DNA from: an uncultured Selenomonadales bacterium
Lineage (GTDB): Bacteria > Bacillota > Negativicutes > Selenomonadales > Selenomonadaceae
Direction: 5' to 3'
Length of the DNA: 64,000 nucleotides
NCBI GenBank assembly: GCA_900321035.1
Contig: ONUH01000004.1
Coordinates: 62,001-126,000 of the forward strand
The position numbers and the translations under genes are program-made. Each line of letters starts with the position of its first letter. Position 1 is the first letter of the stretch. A model generated the notes under the pieces. The model had not been told where the DNA came from. It saw nothing but the letters and a program-made list of their open reading frames with translations, and made no database searches. Shown piece by piece: positions 34,831 through 43,512 of the stretch.

Positions 34831-34836
34831 TGAACG

Positions 34837-35868
34837 ATGCCGGATTATGATATGTACGACGAACCGTTGGAGGATATGTCCAACCAGCAGAAGGCGGCTA
34901 TCCTCTTCATTACCCTCGGCCCGGAGCTTTCGGCGCCGGTGTTCAAGCATCTGAGCGACGACGAGATCGAGCGCATCACGCTGGAAATCGCCAGCCAGAA
35001 GCAGGTCACGCCCGCGCAGAAGGCTTACGTCATCGGCGAATTCTACCAGCTCGCCATGGCGAAGGATTACCTCTCCAGCGGCGGCCTCGAGTACGCGCAG
35101 GACGTCTTGGAGAAAGCCCTCGGCTCCGAGAAGGCGGCCAATATCCTGAGCCGCCTGACCACGAGCCTCCAGGTGCGGCCGTTCGATTTCCTCAGGAAGA
35201 CGGACCCGTCGCAGCTTTTGAACTTCATCCAAAACGAGCACCCGCAGACCATCGCGCTGGTCATGGCCTATCTTGACGCCGACCAGGCGGCGATGATCCT
35301 GACCGCCCTCCCGGCGGATAAGCAGGCGGACGTCGCGAAGCGCATCGCCGAAATGGACCGCACCTCGCCGGACGTCATCCGCGAGGTCGAGCGCGTGCTG
35401 GAGCGGAAGCTCTCCTCCCTCGTTACCCAGGACTTCACGACGGCGGGCGGCGTAAAGGCCATCGTCGAGATCTTGAACCGCGTGGACCGTACCTCCGAGA
35501 AAGCCATCATCGAGACCCTCGAAGTGGACAACCCGGAGCTCACCGAAGAGATCAAGAAGCTCATGTTCGTCTTCGAGGATATCGTCATGATCGACGATCG
35601 TTCGATCCAGCGCATCCTGCGAGACGTGGACAACAAGGATCTGTCCCTCTCGCTGAAGGCCACGCCGAAGGAAGTCGCCGACAAAGTATTCAAGAACATG
35701 TCCACCCGCGCCGCCGACATGCTGCGCGAGGAAATCGAATTCATGGGCCCGGTCAAGATCCGCGACGTCGAAGAAGCGCAGCAGCGTATCGTAAACGTCA
35801 TCCGCAACTTGGAGGACAAGGGCGAGATCGTCGTCGCACGCGGAAAGGGAGAAGAAATGATTGTCTAA
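34837..35868 (+). CDS. fliG: Flagellar motor switch protein FliG
   Basis: C-ring protein contacting the stator, 343 residues. N-terminal (FliF-binding), middle and C-terminal domains are all present. The middle domain has the EHPQTIALVMAYL motif. The C-terminal torque helix has LMFVFEDIVMIDDRSIQRIL with charged residues for MotA interaction. It starts 6 bases after fliF and overlaps the fliH start. Confidence 0.97.
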   Translation: MPDYDMYDEPLEDMSNQQKAAILFITLGPELSAPVFKHLSDDEIERITLEIASQKQVTPAQKAYVIGEFYQLAMAKDYLSSGGLEYAQDVLEKALGSEKAANILSRLTTSLQVRPFDFLRKTDPSQLLNFIQNEHPQTIALVMAYLDADQAAMILTALPADKQADVAKRIAEMDRTSPDVIREVERVLERKLSSLVTQDFTTAGGVKAIVEILNRVDRTSEKAIIETLEVDNPELTEEIKKLMFVFEDIVMIDDRSIQRILRDVDNKDLSLSLKATPKEVADKVFKNMSTRAADMLREEIEFMGPVKIRDVEEAQQRIVNVIRNLEDKGEIVVARGKGEEMIV

Positions 35869-36799
35869 GATCATCAGAGACTCCGTTTGGGGAGACCCCG
35901 TCATCATCGAGGCCCCGCCCCCTCCGCCTCCGCAGGAAATCCAGGAGCCGGAGGAAGAGCCGCGTGCGGAATCGGAGCCCGGCGCCGGGGACGAAACGGA
36001 CGGCAAAATGCTCGAAGTGGACGCGGAGATTGTCGAGGCAAGGAAAAAGGCCGAAGCGGAAATCTTAGAGGCCAAAGCGCAGGCGGTCAAGGAAATCGAA
36101 GCGGCGCGGGAGGAAACGGAAAAAGCCCGCGAAGCGATGATGGCCGAATGCCGCGCCCAAAAGAAGGAAGCGGAGCAGCTTCTCTCCAAGGCGAAGACCG
36201 ACAGCGCCGTCATGCGCGCGGACGCCGAGCAGGAAACGAAAGCGATCATAGAGGACGCCCACGAGCAGGCGCGTCATATCATGGAAGACGCCAAGGAAAA
36301 AGGCCACGAGCAGGGCGTCGCCGAAGGCCGGGAAGAAGGCATCCGGCAGATCCGGGAAGAAGAAAAGCAGATTATCCTCGACGCCAACGCGAAAGCGGAG
36401 AAAACGCTGGCGGACGCGAAAGAGAGCTGCCGGAGCTACGTGGAGAACGCGGAAAACGAGATCGCCTCGATCGCGATGGAAATTGCCGACCGCGTACTGC
36501 CGCAGCATTTCATCGACGTGCCGCAGATTATCCTGCCGCTGGTCAGGGAGGCCCTTTTGAAGGTCCGGGACCAAAGCGAGATTCATATCCGCGTCGCGCC
36601 GGCCAATTATGACCTCGTGCTGCTGGCGCGGTCGGAGTATCAGGGGCTTTTGGAGGGGCAGGCGCTCCTTGAGGTCCATTCCGACGAAAACCTGTCTCAA
36701 GGCGACGTAGTCATTGAAACGCCCAACGGAAACGTGGATGCGCGCCTTTCCACGCAGCTGGGCATGATACGAAAATCCATACAGGATGTTATGAAATGA
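35861..36799 (+). CDS. fliH: Flagellar export stator / FliI regulator FliH
   Basis: Negative regulator and peripheral stalk of the FliI ATPase, 312 residues. A Pro/Glu-rich N-terminus (PPPPPPQEIQEPEEEP) is followed by a long Ala/Glu/Lys coiled coil (about residues 50-190). The FliH C-terminal domain follows, with DRVLPQHFIDVPQIILPLVR and VHSDENLSQGDVVIETPNG near the end. The TTG start at 35861 lies inside the fliG end. It is longer than E. coli FliH (about 235), mostly from the coiled coil. Confidence 0.92.
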   Translation: MSKIIRDSVWGDPVIIEAPPPPPPQEIQEPEEEPRAESEPGAGDETDGKMLEVDAEIVEARKKAEAEILEAKAQAVKEIEAAREETEKAREAMMAECRAQKKEAEQLLSKAKTDSAVMRADAEQETKAIIEDAHEQARHIMEDAKEKGHEQGVAEGREEGIRQIREEEKQIILDANAKAEKTLADAKESCRSYVENAENEIASIAMEIADRVLPQHFIDVPQIILPLVREALLKVRDQSEIHIRVAPANYDLVLLARSEYQGLLEGQALLEVHSDENLSQGDVVIETPNGNVDARLSTQLGMIRKSIQDVMK

Positions 36800-38106
36800 T
36801 GGAGCCGAATCTTATCAAATTTTCCCGCGCGATAGAAGATACCGAGCCGATCAAGATGAGCGGCAAGGTTACGCAGGTCGTCGGTCTCGTCATCGAGTCC
36901 AAGGGGCCGAATGTCAGCCTCGGCGAGCTTTGCTACATCAAGTCGCGGTTCCCGAACGTCGAGCCGATCCCGGCGGAGGTTGTGGGATTCCGCGAGGGCT
37001 TGGTGCTGCTGATGCCGATTGGCGAGATGCAGGGCATCGGTCCGGGCTGTGAAGTCCTGTCGGCGCAAAAGACCTTGCGGGTCAAGGTCGGCATGGAGCT
37101 TTTGGGGCGCGTATTGGACGGCCTCGGAAATCCGATGGACGGCAAAGGCCCCATCCTTTCAAAGACGGAATACCCGCTTCACGCGGAGCCACCCGATCCC
37201 TTGCAGCGTCCGCGCATCAAAGATTCGCTTTATGTGGGCGTCCGCGCCATCGACGGGCTGATAACCCTGGGCTCCGGCCAGCGTATCGGTATCATGGCGG
37301 GCAGCGGCGTCGGAAAATCCACGCTGCTTTCGATGATCGCCCGGAACACCGAGGCGGATATCAGCGTCATCTCCCTGGTAGGGGAGCGCGGCCGCGAGGT
37401 CCGCGATTTCATAGAGCGCGATCTTGGCGAAGAGGGCCTGAAGCGCTCCGTCGTCGTCGTCGCTACATCCGATAAGCCCGCGCTTGTCCGCATCAAGGGC
37501 GCGATGACCGCCACCGCCATCGCCGAGTATTTCCGCGACCAGGGGCGGCGCGTCGTGTTGATGATGGATTCCGTCACGCGTTTTGCCATGGCGCAGCGCG
37601 AGGTCGGGCTGACCATCGGCGAGCCTCCGGCGACGAGAGGCTACACGCCTTCCGTGTTCGCGTTGCTGCCGCGCCTTCTGGAACGCGCCGGCACCAGCGC
37701 GCGCGGCTCCATTACGGGCATCTACACCGTCCTTGTGGACGGCGACGACATGAACGAGCCCATCGCCGACGCCGTGCGAAGCATCCTGGACGGTCATATC
37801 GTGCTTTCCCGCGCCATCGCCGCGCAGAATCATTTTCCCGCCATCGACATACTGGCCAGCGTCAGCCGTGTCATGACCGACGTGGTGACGAAGGAACACC
37901 GGGAAGCGGCGCAGCACATGCGGGCGCTGATGGCCGTTTACAAGGAAGCCGAGGATCTGATTCACATCGGCGCTTACGTCAAGGGCTCCAGCAAGCGGAT
38001 CGACGAGGCCATCGAGAAAATCGACGCCATCAACGACTTCCTCTGTCAGGGCGTCTTTGACGTGACCAGCTTCGAGGATATGAAGAAGACTTTGGAAAGC
38101 ATATAA
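36796..38106 (+). CDS. fliI: Flagellum-specific export ATPase FliI
   Basis: Hexameric ATPase of the flagellar type III export apparatus, 436 residues, related to the F1 beta subunit. Walker A is GIMAGSGVGKSTLLSMIAR near residue 165, and Walker B RRVVLMMDSVTRFAMAQRE near residue 250. The export-specific GEPPATRGYTPSVFALLP is also present. It overlaps fliH by 4 bases (ATGA). A heptad-repeat element separates it from fliJ. Confidence 0.97.
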   Translation: MMEPNLIKFSRAIEDTEPIKMSGKVTQVVGLVIESKGPNVSLGELCYIKSRFPNVEPIPAEVVGFREGLVLLMPIGEMQGIGPGCEVLSAQKTLRVKVGMELLGRVLDGLGNPMDGKGPILSKTEYPLHAEPPDPLQRPRIKDSLYVGVRAIDGLITLGSGQRIGIMAGSGVGKSTLLSMIARNTEADISVISLVGERGREVRDFIERDLGEEGLKRSVVVVATSDKPALVRIKGAMTATAIAEYFRDQGRRVVLMMDSVTRFAMAQREVGLTIGEPPATRGYTPSVFALLPRLLERAGTSARGSITGIYTVLVDGDDMNEPIADAVRSILDGHIVLSRAIAAQNHFPAIDILASVSRVMTDVVTKEHREAAQHMRALMAVYKEAEDLIHIGAYVKGSSKRIDEAIEKIDAINDFLCQGVFDVTSFEDMKKTLESI

Positions 38107-38167
38107 AAAGAGTGAAGAGTTAAGAGTGGAGAGTGAAGAGAATTAAATTGTAATATCTTCACTCTAA
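38107..38167. repeat. Heptad-repeat hairpin element, copy C
   Basis: Units GAGTGAA GAGTTAA GAGTGGA GAGTGAA in a row, an AT-rich centre (AATTAAATTGTAATA), and a right arm TCTTCACTCT that pairs with the left units. It sits between fliI and fliJ, ending just before the fliJ ribosome site. Confidence 0.7.
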
Positions 38168-38183
38168 AAAGGAGCGGTGGCGT

Positions 38184-38639
38184 ATGAAGAAATTCCGTTT
38201 CAAATTAGAAACGCTTCTTGGCGTCACGCGCCGGAAAAAAGAGGACGCGGAGCGCCTTTTCGCGGAGGCGACGCGCAAGCTGGAAGAGGAACGGGCGCGG
38301 CTCGTGGATCTCCTGCAGGAGATGCAGCGGGTGCAGGCCGAGTACACGGAGCAGACCAGGGAAGGCAAGCGCATCAGCGTGGGTCGGCTCATGACCTATA
38401 CGAGTTATGTGAATTGGAAGCGCGAGCAGATCGAGGCGCAGCAGCAGGCCATCATGCAGGCGCAGGCGGAACGGCAGAAGCGGCTCAAAGAGCTGCTGGA
38501 ATTGATGTCGAAGCTCAAAAGCATCGAGCAGCTCAAGGAAAAAAGATGGCAGCAGTACAAAGAAGAAGTTCTTTTTGAAGAAAGCAAGCAGCTGGATGAG
38601 ATCGGCTTGCAGCTTTACATGAGAAAGGCGGGCGCGTAA
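38184..38639 (+). CDS. fliJ: Flagellar export chaperone FliJ
   Basis: Coiled-coil central stalk of the export ATPase, 151 residues. Almost the whole chain is charged helix (FKLETLLGVTRRKKEDAERL at the start, then runs of Glu, Gln, Arg). It is weakly conserved as a family; the call relies on helix character, length and location between fliI and the motE-like gene. AAAAAGGAGCGG precedes the ATG. Confidence 0.9.
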   Translation: MKKFRFKLETLLGVTRRKKEDAERLFAEATRKLEEERARLVDLLQEMQRVQAEYTEQTREGKRISVGRLMTYTSYVNWKREQIEAQQQAIMQAQAERQKRLKELLELMSKLKSIEQLKEKRWQQYKEEVLFEESKQLDEIGLQLYMRKAGA

Positions 38640-39290
38640 ATGGATCTGTCCTCGATGCACGCGGCCTTGAACCGCATACAGGATATCGAGTACAAGGTGG
38701 GGATTCGCCGTCCCGTAGGCGGAGCGGCGAGCTTCCGGCAAATGCTCACGGACGAAATCAAGGCGAAAACGCCCCAAAGACCGGGTGCTGCCGCAGCAAA
38801 AGGCGCGCAGCCTTCGAGCCCGGCCAATCGTCCGGGAGGGACGGGAAGCGCCGGAGACGCCCCGCGGACGGGAGCGGCTCCGAGAACCGCCGCAGCGCGG
38901 GAAACGTCCGCTCCTGCGGACAGCGCGTACTATGAGACGATTCGGCAGGCCGCCGGGAAATACGGCGTCGATCCGAAGCTCGTTTCGGCGGTGGCGGAAG
39001 TGGAGTCCGGCTTCCAGCAGGGGGCTGTGTCGGCCACGGGCGCCGTGGGCGTCATGCAGCTGATGCCGGAGACGGCGGAATCTTTGGGCGTCAATCCTTA
39101 CGACGCCGCGCAGAATATCAACGGCGGCGCCCAATATCTGAAGCAGATGCTTGACACGTTCGACGGCGACGTTCGTAAAGCGGTGGCGGCGTATAACGCC
39201 GGCCCGGAAGCGGTGAAAGAATACGGCGGGGTTCCTCCCTACAGCGAGACCCAGCAGTACGTTTCCTCGGTTCTGGATTTGTACCGCTGA
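38640..39290 (+). CDS. Lytic transglycosylase (SLT domain) of the flagellar operon
   Basis: Peptidoglycan-cleaving enzyme of 216 residues. A Pro/Ala-rich N-terminal part (to about residue 95), with no clear signal peptide, leads to an SLT domain. The catalytic Glu is in SAVAEVESGFQQGAVS. Further motifs are GAVGVMQLMPETAESLGV, INGGAQYLKQML and AVAAYNAGPEAVKEYGGVPP. It starts right after the fliJ stop. The position suggests it opens the wall for the growing rod, the role of FlgJ-type enzymes elsewhere. Lack of a signal peptide would fit export by the flagellar apparatus, which is inference. Confidence 0.9.
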   Translation: MDLSSMHAALNRIQDIEYKVGIRRPVGGAASFRQMLTDEIKAKTPQRPGAAAAKGAQPSSPANRPGGTGSAGDAPRTGAAPRTAAARETSAPADSAYYETIRQAAGKYGVDPKLVSAVAEVESGFQQGAVSATGAVGVMQLMPETAESLGVNPYDAAQNINGGAQYLKQMLDTFDGDVRKAVAAYNAGPEAVKEYGGVPPYSETQQYVSSVLDLYR

Positions 39291-39308
39291 CGGGATGTCT
39301 TTGTATCA

Positions 39309-39428
39309 AGGAATCACTGGATAAATCAATCCATGCACTTGTCGCAGGGATTTTTTCGTCAGGCAAGGAAGATGGCGTGAAGTCGTAGTCCAGCTACGTC
39401 GAACGCCATCTGACACAGCATGACGGAT
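39309..39428. repeat. Foldback MITE-like element, copy 1 (partial)
   Basis: Begins AGGAATCACTG (39309-39319) and contains two oppositely oriented arms: CGTCAGGC...AGATGGCGT and ACGCCATCTG...GCATGACGG (39407-39428), enclosing CGTAG TCCAG CTACG. Blocks are shared with the element at 45136-45384. The expected far terminal repeat is missing, so this copy appears truncated. It fills the gap between the transglycosylase and the motE-like gene. Confidence 0.6.
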
Positions 39429-39520
39429 AAGCAGAGATCCGCGAGCTTGCTCGCGTGCGAATCGCTTAGGCAAAGCAAAAGACCCGGCAGGGGCGGACAG
39501 GGAAAAGAAGGTGAGAAGAA

Positions 39521-40294
39521 ATGGCAGACAATCCGAAAAAAACTGCGGAAGAAGTAGAGCAGATGGAAACGGACGACGTGGAGCAGTCGGGCGGCACGTT
39601 TCGGAGCATCCTGAAGATTTTCGGCATTTTTCTCGCCTTGGCGGGCATCATTCTCGCCGGATTCTTCGCGGGTATCTACCTTCGCGTCCTTGACGTTTAC
39701 GAGATGAACGAGAAACTCGACCTGTACGCGATGCCCTTCATCGGCGAATATTTCGTGGAGCCGATGAAAAAGACGCCGGGCGTCCTGGACGAATACATCT
39801 TCCAGCCGGCGAAGAAAATGATCGACGACAAACTTTCGACGCCGCCGCTGGAAACGCCTCCGCCCAACGGGGAGCAGAAGCCCGAGAACGGCAAGGCGGA
39901 CGACAAGAAAGACGAGAAGAAGGACGATAAGAAGCAGGAACAGCCGAAGCCGGAAAAGAAAGAGGAAGAAGCCAAGCCTGCGACGCTGACCAAAGAGGAG
40001 ATCGAGAAAAAGCAGAAAGAAGCGGAAGCCGCCGAGCGGAAACGGGTCTCCAAGCTGGCGCGCGTTTATAATGAAATGAAGCCGGAAGCGGCGGCCGACA
40101 TCATGGTCGATCTGGACGACGAGATCGCCATAGCCGTCCTGCAAAAAATGGACGAGTCCCAGGCCGCGAAAGTGTTGGCGGCCCTCGACCCCGGCCAGTC
40201 CGCGCGGCTGACCCGCAGCATCTATTCCGGCAAGCGGTCCAGCATGGTCTCTCCCGGCGACCAGATGGAGCCGATGACTCCGTCGGCAGAATAA
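39521..40294 (+). CDS. MotE-like flagellar protein (MgtE N-domain type)
   Basis: Membrane protein of 257 residues at the ylxF/motE position. One helix (residues 30-53, ILKIFGIFLALAGIILAGFF) is followed by a periplasmic or cytoplasmic Lys/Glu/Pro-rich linker. A C-terminal MgtE intracellular N-domain-like part follows: VYNEMKPEAAADIMVDLDDE and KVLAALDPGQSARLTR. In studied species MotE is a chaperone for the stator protein MotC; whether it does so here is inference. A GAAGGTGAGAAG site precedes the ATG. Confidence 0.8.
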   Translation: MADNPKKTAEEVEQMETDDVEQSGGTFRSILKIFGIFLALAGIILAGFFAGIYLRVLDVYEMNEKLDLYAMPFIGEYFVEPMKKTPGVLDEYIFQPAKKMIDDKLSTPPLETPPPNGEQKPENGKADDKKDEKKDDKKQEQPKPEKKEEEAKPATLTKEEIEKKQKEAEAAERKRVSKLARVYNEMKPEAAADIMVDLDDEIAIAVLQKMDESQAAKVLAALDPGQSARLTRSIYSGKRSSMVSPGDQMEPMTPSAE

Positions 40295-40409
40295 GAGCCG
40301 AAAAAATTTTTTAAAAAGTATTTAAGAAAAACAAAATTTTTTACGATATATAAACAAATGGAGATCTTCCCACCGGAAAATCTCCTGGAAATCCAAAAAC
40401 ATATTTAAG

Positions 40410-40553
40410 GAAACGGAAAACGGCGGACTTGCGGTCGGTCGGAAAGTCCGTTGGACATGGAAGAGGGCGAAAGGCGAAGCCGAAAGGCTGCGCCGGACGC
40501 CCTCTGACATTGTATAACGGGGAAATTCCAACGACGCGGACCAGTTCCGTTTC
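40410..40553 (+). ncRNA. Candidate structured leader RNA before fliK (three-way junction)
   Basis: Three perfectly complementary arms nest in 144 bases. GAAACGGAA (40410-40418) pairs with TTCCGTTTC (40545-40553). Inside, CGGACTT (40424-40430) pairs with AAGTCCG (40444-40450), and GAGGGCG (40463-40469) with CGCCCTC (40498-40504). The third arm has further GGC/GCC pairing. The closing stem ends 8 bases before the fliK ribosome site. The whole 279-base gap has no gene. It matches no riboswitch class I know. Confidence 0.45.
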
Positions 40554-40573
40554 GGGAAAAAGGAGGTGAACAG

Positions 40574-42358
40574 ATGAAAGCAGAAAATCTCATGGCGCAG
40601 GCGGCCCCGTCGCCGAAAAGTGCGGGCGCGAGCCTCCGTTCCGCGGTAAAGACGCAGACGGCGGCGCAGAGCGCGAAAGCGGACAAGAATGATTTCGGCA
40701 GCGCGCTGGACAGCGCGAAGAATTCGCAAAAAGACGCGCGGGCGGACGTGAAGGAGACGGGAAAGCAGGAAGCGGCGGACGCGAAACAGGCGAAACAGAC
40801 GGAAACTGCGGACGCAAAGCAGCCGGAAAAGGCGGCGTCTGAGGAAACGAAAACTGCGGACGCGCGGGAAAGCGAAGCGGCGGTCGATGAAAAGGCGGCG
40901 GAAGCGGCGGACGGGCTTCCGAAGAATCGCAAAAAGGATAAGACGGCGAAATCGGAGGGAACCGGAAACGCTGAGACCGCGGAGGCAGAGCCGCAGACGG
41001 AAGACGCGGCTACGACGCTGAACGCGATGCTGATGGCCATGGCGGGAAACGCGCAGGCGGAGACAGCCCAGACCGACGGCGTGCAGGCTGAAACGGCGCA
41101 GACGGAAACGGCGCCGACAGCTGCGGCGGAAATGTCGACGGCGGAGCAGCCGGCCTTTGTGCCGGGGGCGCTGGATTCCTTGCTTCCGCAGGATGCGGCG
41201 AAGGAACAGCAGGCGGCGCAGAACCAAAAGCTCATGGACATGCTCTCCGAGAACGGCGCGGATTTGCGCTTGACCGGCGAGCAGATGAAGAACCTTGCGG
41301 CAGCCCCGCAGGAAACCGTCGCGGCTTCCGAGATGGAAACGCCGCAGCAGTTCGTGCCGGGTGAGGCGCAGAGCCTCCCGCAGACGCAGGTGCAGGCACA
41401 AATGCAGCCGCAGACGCAAATGCAGACGGCGGCGGAGCCTTTGGCCGCAGCCGAGGTTGTCACGGAACAGCCGGAAACGGCGGCGATCCTTCAGGACGCA
41501 GCTCCCGTGCAGGCAAGGACGGTCGCGCAGGAGAACCGCACGGAGCCTCGCAGCGAGAACGCGCAAAGCCTTTTCGCGGGCGTTCCCCTCACCGTGGAAG
41601 ACGCGGTGCTGGACAAAGCGCAGGCAGGCGCGCGGCAGGATCTCGGCGATATGCTGAACCGGCAGCCCCAGCAGCAAATGCAGGAACAAATGGGCGAAGC
41701 TGCAGCGGAGGCCGTTCGGTCCGGGAGCGAAAACGTCGAGCCCCTTCGGACGGCGGGTCAGGGAGAATCTCAGACCGGCGCGCAGCAGACCAACGGCGCG
41801 GGCATGATTCCGCAGGGTATGAGCTTTACGGAAACGATGAACGCGGCGGCTCCCGCAGAGGCGGCTCCCGTACAGCAGGCGCAGGACCCGTACAACGTCG
41901 TGCGGCAGATTGTCGATCAGGCGCGGCTCATCCGTTCCGACGCGAATACCGAAATGGTCATTCGTTTGAACCCGGAGCACCTTGGCGAACTTACCCTTCG
42001 CGTGGCGGTCACGGCGGGCGGCGCGGTCAACGCGACCTTCCACACCGAAAACGCGCAGGTGCGCGGCCTCCTGGAAAGCTCGATGATTCAGCTCAAGCAA
42101 GAGCTCCAGCAGCAGGGACTGAAGGTCAACAACGTGGACGTCCAGTCCGGGCTTTCGGAAGACTTCTTCGCGCAGAGCCAGGCGGGTCAGCAAGGTTTCC
42201 AGCAGTCGCAGCAGTCCGCGAGGAACCGGGCGGCGGATCGCCGGAGCTTTGAAAACGACGCCGACGCGCTGACGGTGAATCCGGCGGCGGGCGGCGCGGC
42301 GGAAACGGAAAATCCGGCAAACGTCGGAGACGCCGAAGGCGTAAATTATCTCGTATAA
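40574..42358 (+). CDS. fliK: Flagellar hook-length control protein FliK
   Basis: Secreted molecular ruler that switches export from hook to filament subunits, 594 residues. The first 430 residues are low-complexity Ala, Glu, Gln and Thr, as in other FliK proteins. The C-terminal Flg_hook domain has MVIRLNPEHLGELTLRVAV, then QVRGLLESSMIQLKQELQQ and QGLKVNNVDVQSG. AAGGAGGTGA precedes the ATG. The preceding gap may be a structured leader. Confidence 0.93.
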   Translation: MKAENLMAQAAPSPKSAGASLRSAVKTQTAAQSAKADKNDFGSALDSAKNSQKDARADVKETGKQEAADAKQAKQTETADAKQPEKAASEETKTADARESEAAVDEKAAEAADGLPKNRKKDKTAKSEGTGNAETAEAEPQTEDAATTLNAMLMAMAGNAQAETAQTDGVQAETAQTETAPTAAAEMSTAEQPAFVPGALDSLLPQDAAKEQQAAQNQKLMDMLSENGADLRLTGEQMKNLAAAPQETVAASEMETPQQFVPGEAQSLPQTQVQAQMQPQTQMQTAAEPLAAAEVVTEQPETAAILQDAAPVQARTVAQENRTEPRSENAQSLFAGVPLTVEDAVLDKAQAGARQDLGDMLNRQPQQQMQEQMGEAAAEAVRSGSENVEPLRTAGQGESQTGAQQTNGAGMIPQGMSFTETMNAAAPAEAAPVQQAQDPYNVVRQIVDQARLIRSDANTEMVIRLNPEHLGELTLRVAVTAGGAVNATFHTENAQVRGLLESSMIQLKQELQQQGLKVNNVDVQSGLSEDFFAQSQAGQQGFQQSQQSARNRAADRRSFENDADALTVNPAAGGAAETENPANVGDAEGVNYLV

Positions 42359-42361
42359 ATT

Positions 42362-42443
42362 CCTCTCGTGCCTTCCCTTTGAGGGGCGAGACAGTCCAGT
42401 GGACTGTCGAGTGGCAGCCTGCAAGGCTGTCAGATGAGACGGA
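42362..42443. repeat. REP-like palindromic element between fliK and flgD
   Basis: Contains the perfect hairpin ACAGTCCA GTG... as ACAGTCC-AGT-GGACTGT (42391-42407 region), then CAGCCT GCA AGGCTG, flanked by CCTTCCCTTTGAGGGG and a GTCAGATGAGACGG end. The layout (CCTTCCC..GAGGGG, GTGGCAG..CTG, ATGAG) resembles the short palindromic repeats common in Clostridia. No other copy was seen in this window. Confidence 0.5.
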
Positions 42444-42478
42444 TTAGCAAGAATCAATCTACAAAAGGAGGAAAAACT

Positions 42479-43024
42479 ATGGCAGCAGATCTCAATACTG
42501 TAACCGTAGGCGGCGTTACCTATTCGAAAGCCGATTACGACGCCATGCAGGCGGCGAAGGGCAGTACGAACCGCATGAACGACGCTCTCGACAAAGACGC
42601 GTTCCTGCAGCTCCTCGTCACCCAGATGCAGTACCAGGACCCCCTCGATCCGCAGGACAACTCCGAGTACGTCGCTCAGCTCGCTCAGTTCTCTTCGCTG
42701 GAGCAGATGACCAACGTCTACAAATCCATCGAGGAAGTTTCTCAGATGGTTTCGAACATCGACACCTCGGTGCTCGTCGGCCAGCTCAGCAGCATGATCG
42801 GCAAAGATATCGCCTGGACGCAGGAGACGGTGCAGACCGACGCCAGCGGCAAGGCTGTCGTGGACGCCAACGGCAACGCCGTGACCACGACGACGGACTT
42901 TGTCGGCAAAGTCAAAGGCGTCAGCATCGTGGACGGCAGCCCGAAAATCGTGGCGGAGTCCAACGGTCAGACGTATCAGGTGGAAATCAGCGAAGTCCGG
43001 CAGGTGGGCGAGGCGGACGCCTGA
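42479..43024 (+). CDS. flgD: Flagellar hook capping protein FlgD
   Basis: Scaffold cap for hook assembly, 181 residues. The N-terminal export region has LDKDAFLQLLVTQMQYQDPL and DNSEYVAQLAQFSSLEQM, the FlgD signature. The C-terminal part is a short beta domain (VGKVKGVSIVDGSPKIVAES), shorter than in E. coli. The ATG at 42479 follows AAAAGGAGGAA; an in-frame ATG at 42434 has no site. Confidence 0.95.
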   Translation: MAADLNTVTVGGVTYSKADYDAMQAAKGSTNRMNDALDKDAFLQLLVTQMQYQDPLDPQDNSEYVAQLAQFSSLEQMTNVYKSIEEVSQMVSNIDTSVLVGQLSSMIGKDIAWTQETVQTDASGKAVVDANGNAVTTTTDFVGKVKGVSIVDGSPKIVAESNGQTYQVEISEVRQVGEADA

Positions 43025-43045
43025 GAAAGTGGAGGCATGAGGAAT

Positions 43046-43426
43046 ATGGCGGACAACAAAATCTTTTGGTCGTCACAGCCCATATTGCCCATCGGGAATC
43101 CGGCGGCGAACCGCGTGCAGCGGGACGAAAAGCAAACCTCCGATTTCGCCGACATCTTGGCGGGGCAGGAAACAAAGGTCAAATTCTCCAAGCACGCGAA
43201 CGAGCGCCTTCGGGACAGGCAGATCGACCTCAGCGACCAGCAGCTCGCGAAGCTGGACGACACGGTGGAGCGCATGGCGGAAAAAGGGGCGAGGGAATCC
43301 CTCATCTACATGAACGACATGGCCTTCGTCGTCAGCGTCAAGAACCGTACCGTGATTACCGCTATGGACGGGACGAGCGCAAAGGAAAACATCTTCACGA
43401 ATATCGACAGTGCGGCAATCCTTTAA
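43046..43426 (+). CDS. Flagellar operon protein, TIGR02530 family
   Basis: Protein of 126 residues at the position between flgD and flgE where this family occurs in Firmicutes. A typical block is VKFSKHANERLRDRQIDLSD, followed by LIYMNDMAFVVSVKNRTVIT. It is soluble with no signal peptide. Its function is unknown; a role in hook assembly or FlgD/FlgE export is often suggested by position only. The start at 43046 is better placed after GGAGGCATGAGG than the ATG at 43037. Confidence 0.87.
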   Translation: MADNKIFWSSQPILPIGNPAANRVQRDEKQTSDFADILAGQETKVKFSKHANERLRDRQIDLSDQQLAKLDDTVERMAEKGARESLIYMNDMAFVVSVKNRTVITAMDGTSAKENIFTNIDSAAIL

Positions 43427-43512
43427 GGCTGGACCTTTCAGGGAGCCTCGGAGCGCAGAATGAGAGAAGCGCTTCGGGCCGCACTTGGCAAAAAAGAAAG
43501 GAATGATACTTT

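Noticed and set aside
40408-40560. c-di-GMP or other known riboswitch before fliK
   Set aside because: The conserved bases of c-di-GMP-I and -II, SAM, TPP and similar classes could not be found in the segment, so only an unclassified structure is claimed.
40322-42457. Minus-strand frame of 711 codons opposite fliK
   Set aside because: A composition artefact of the Ala/Glu/Gln-rich fliK sequence; it is Arg/Leu-rich and has no ribosome site.
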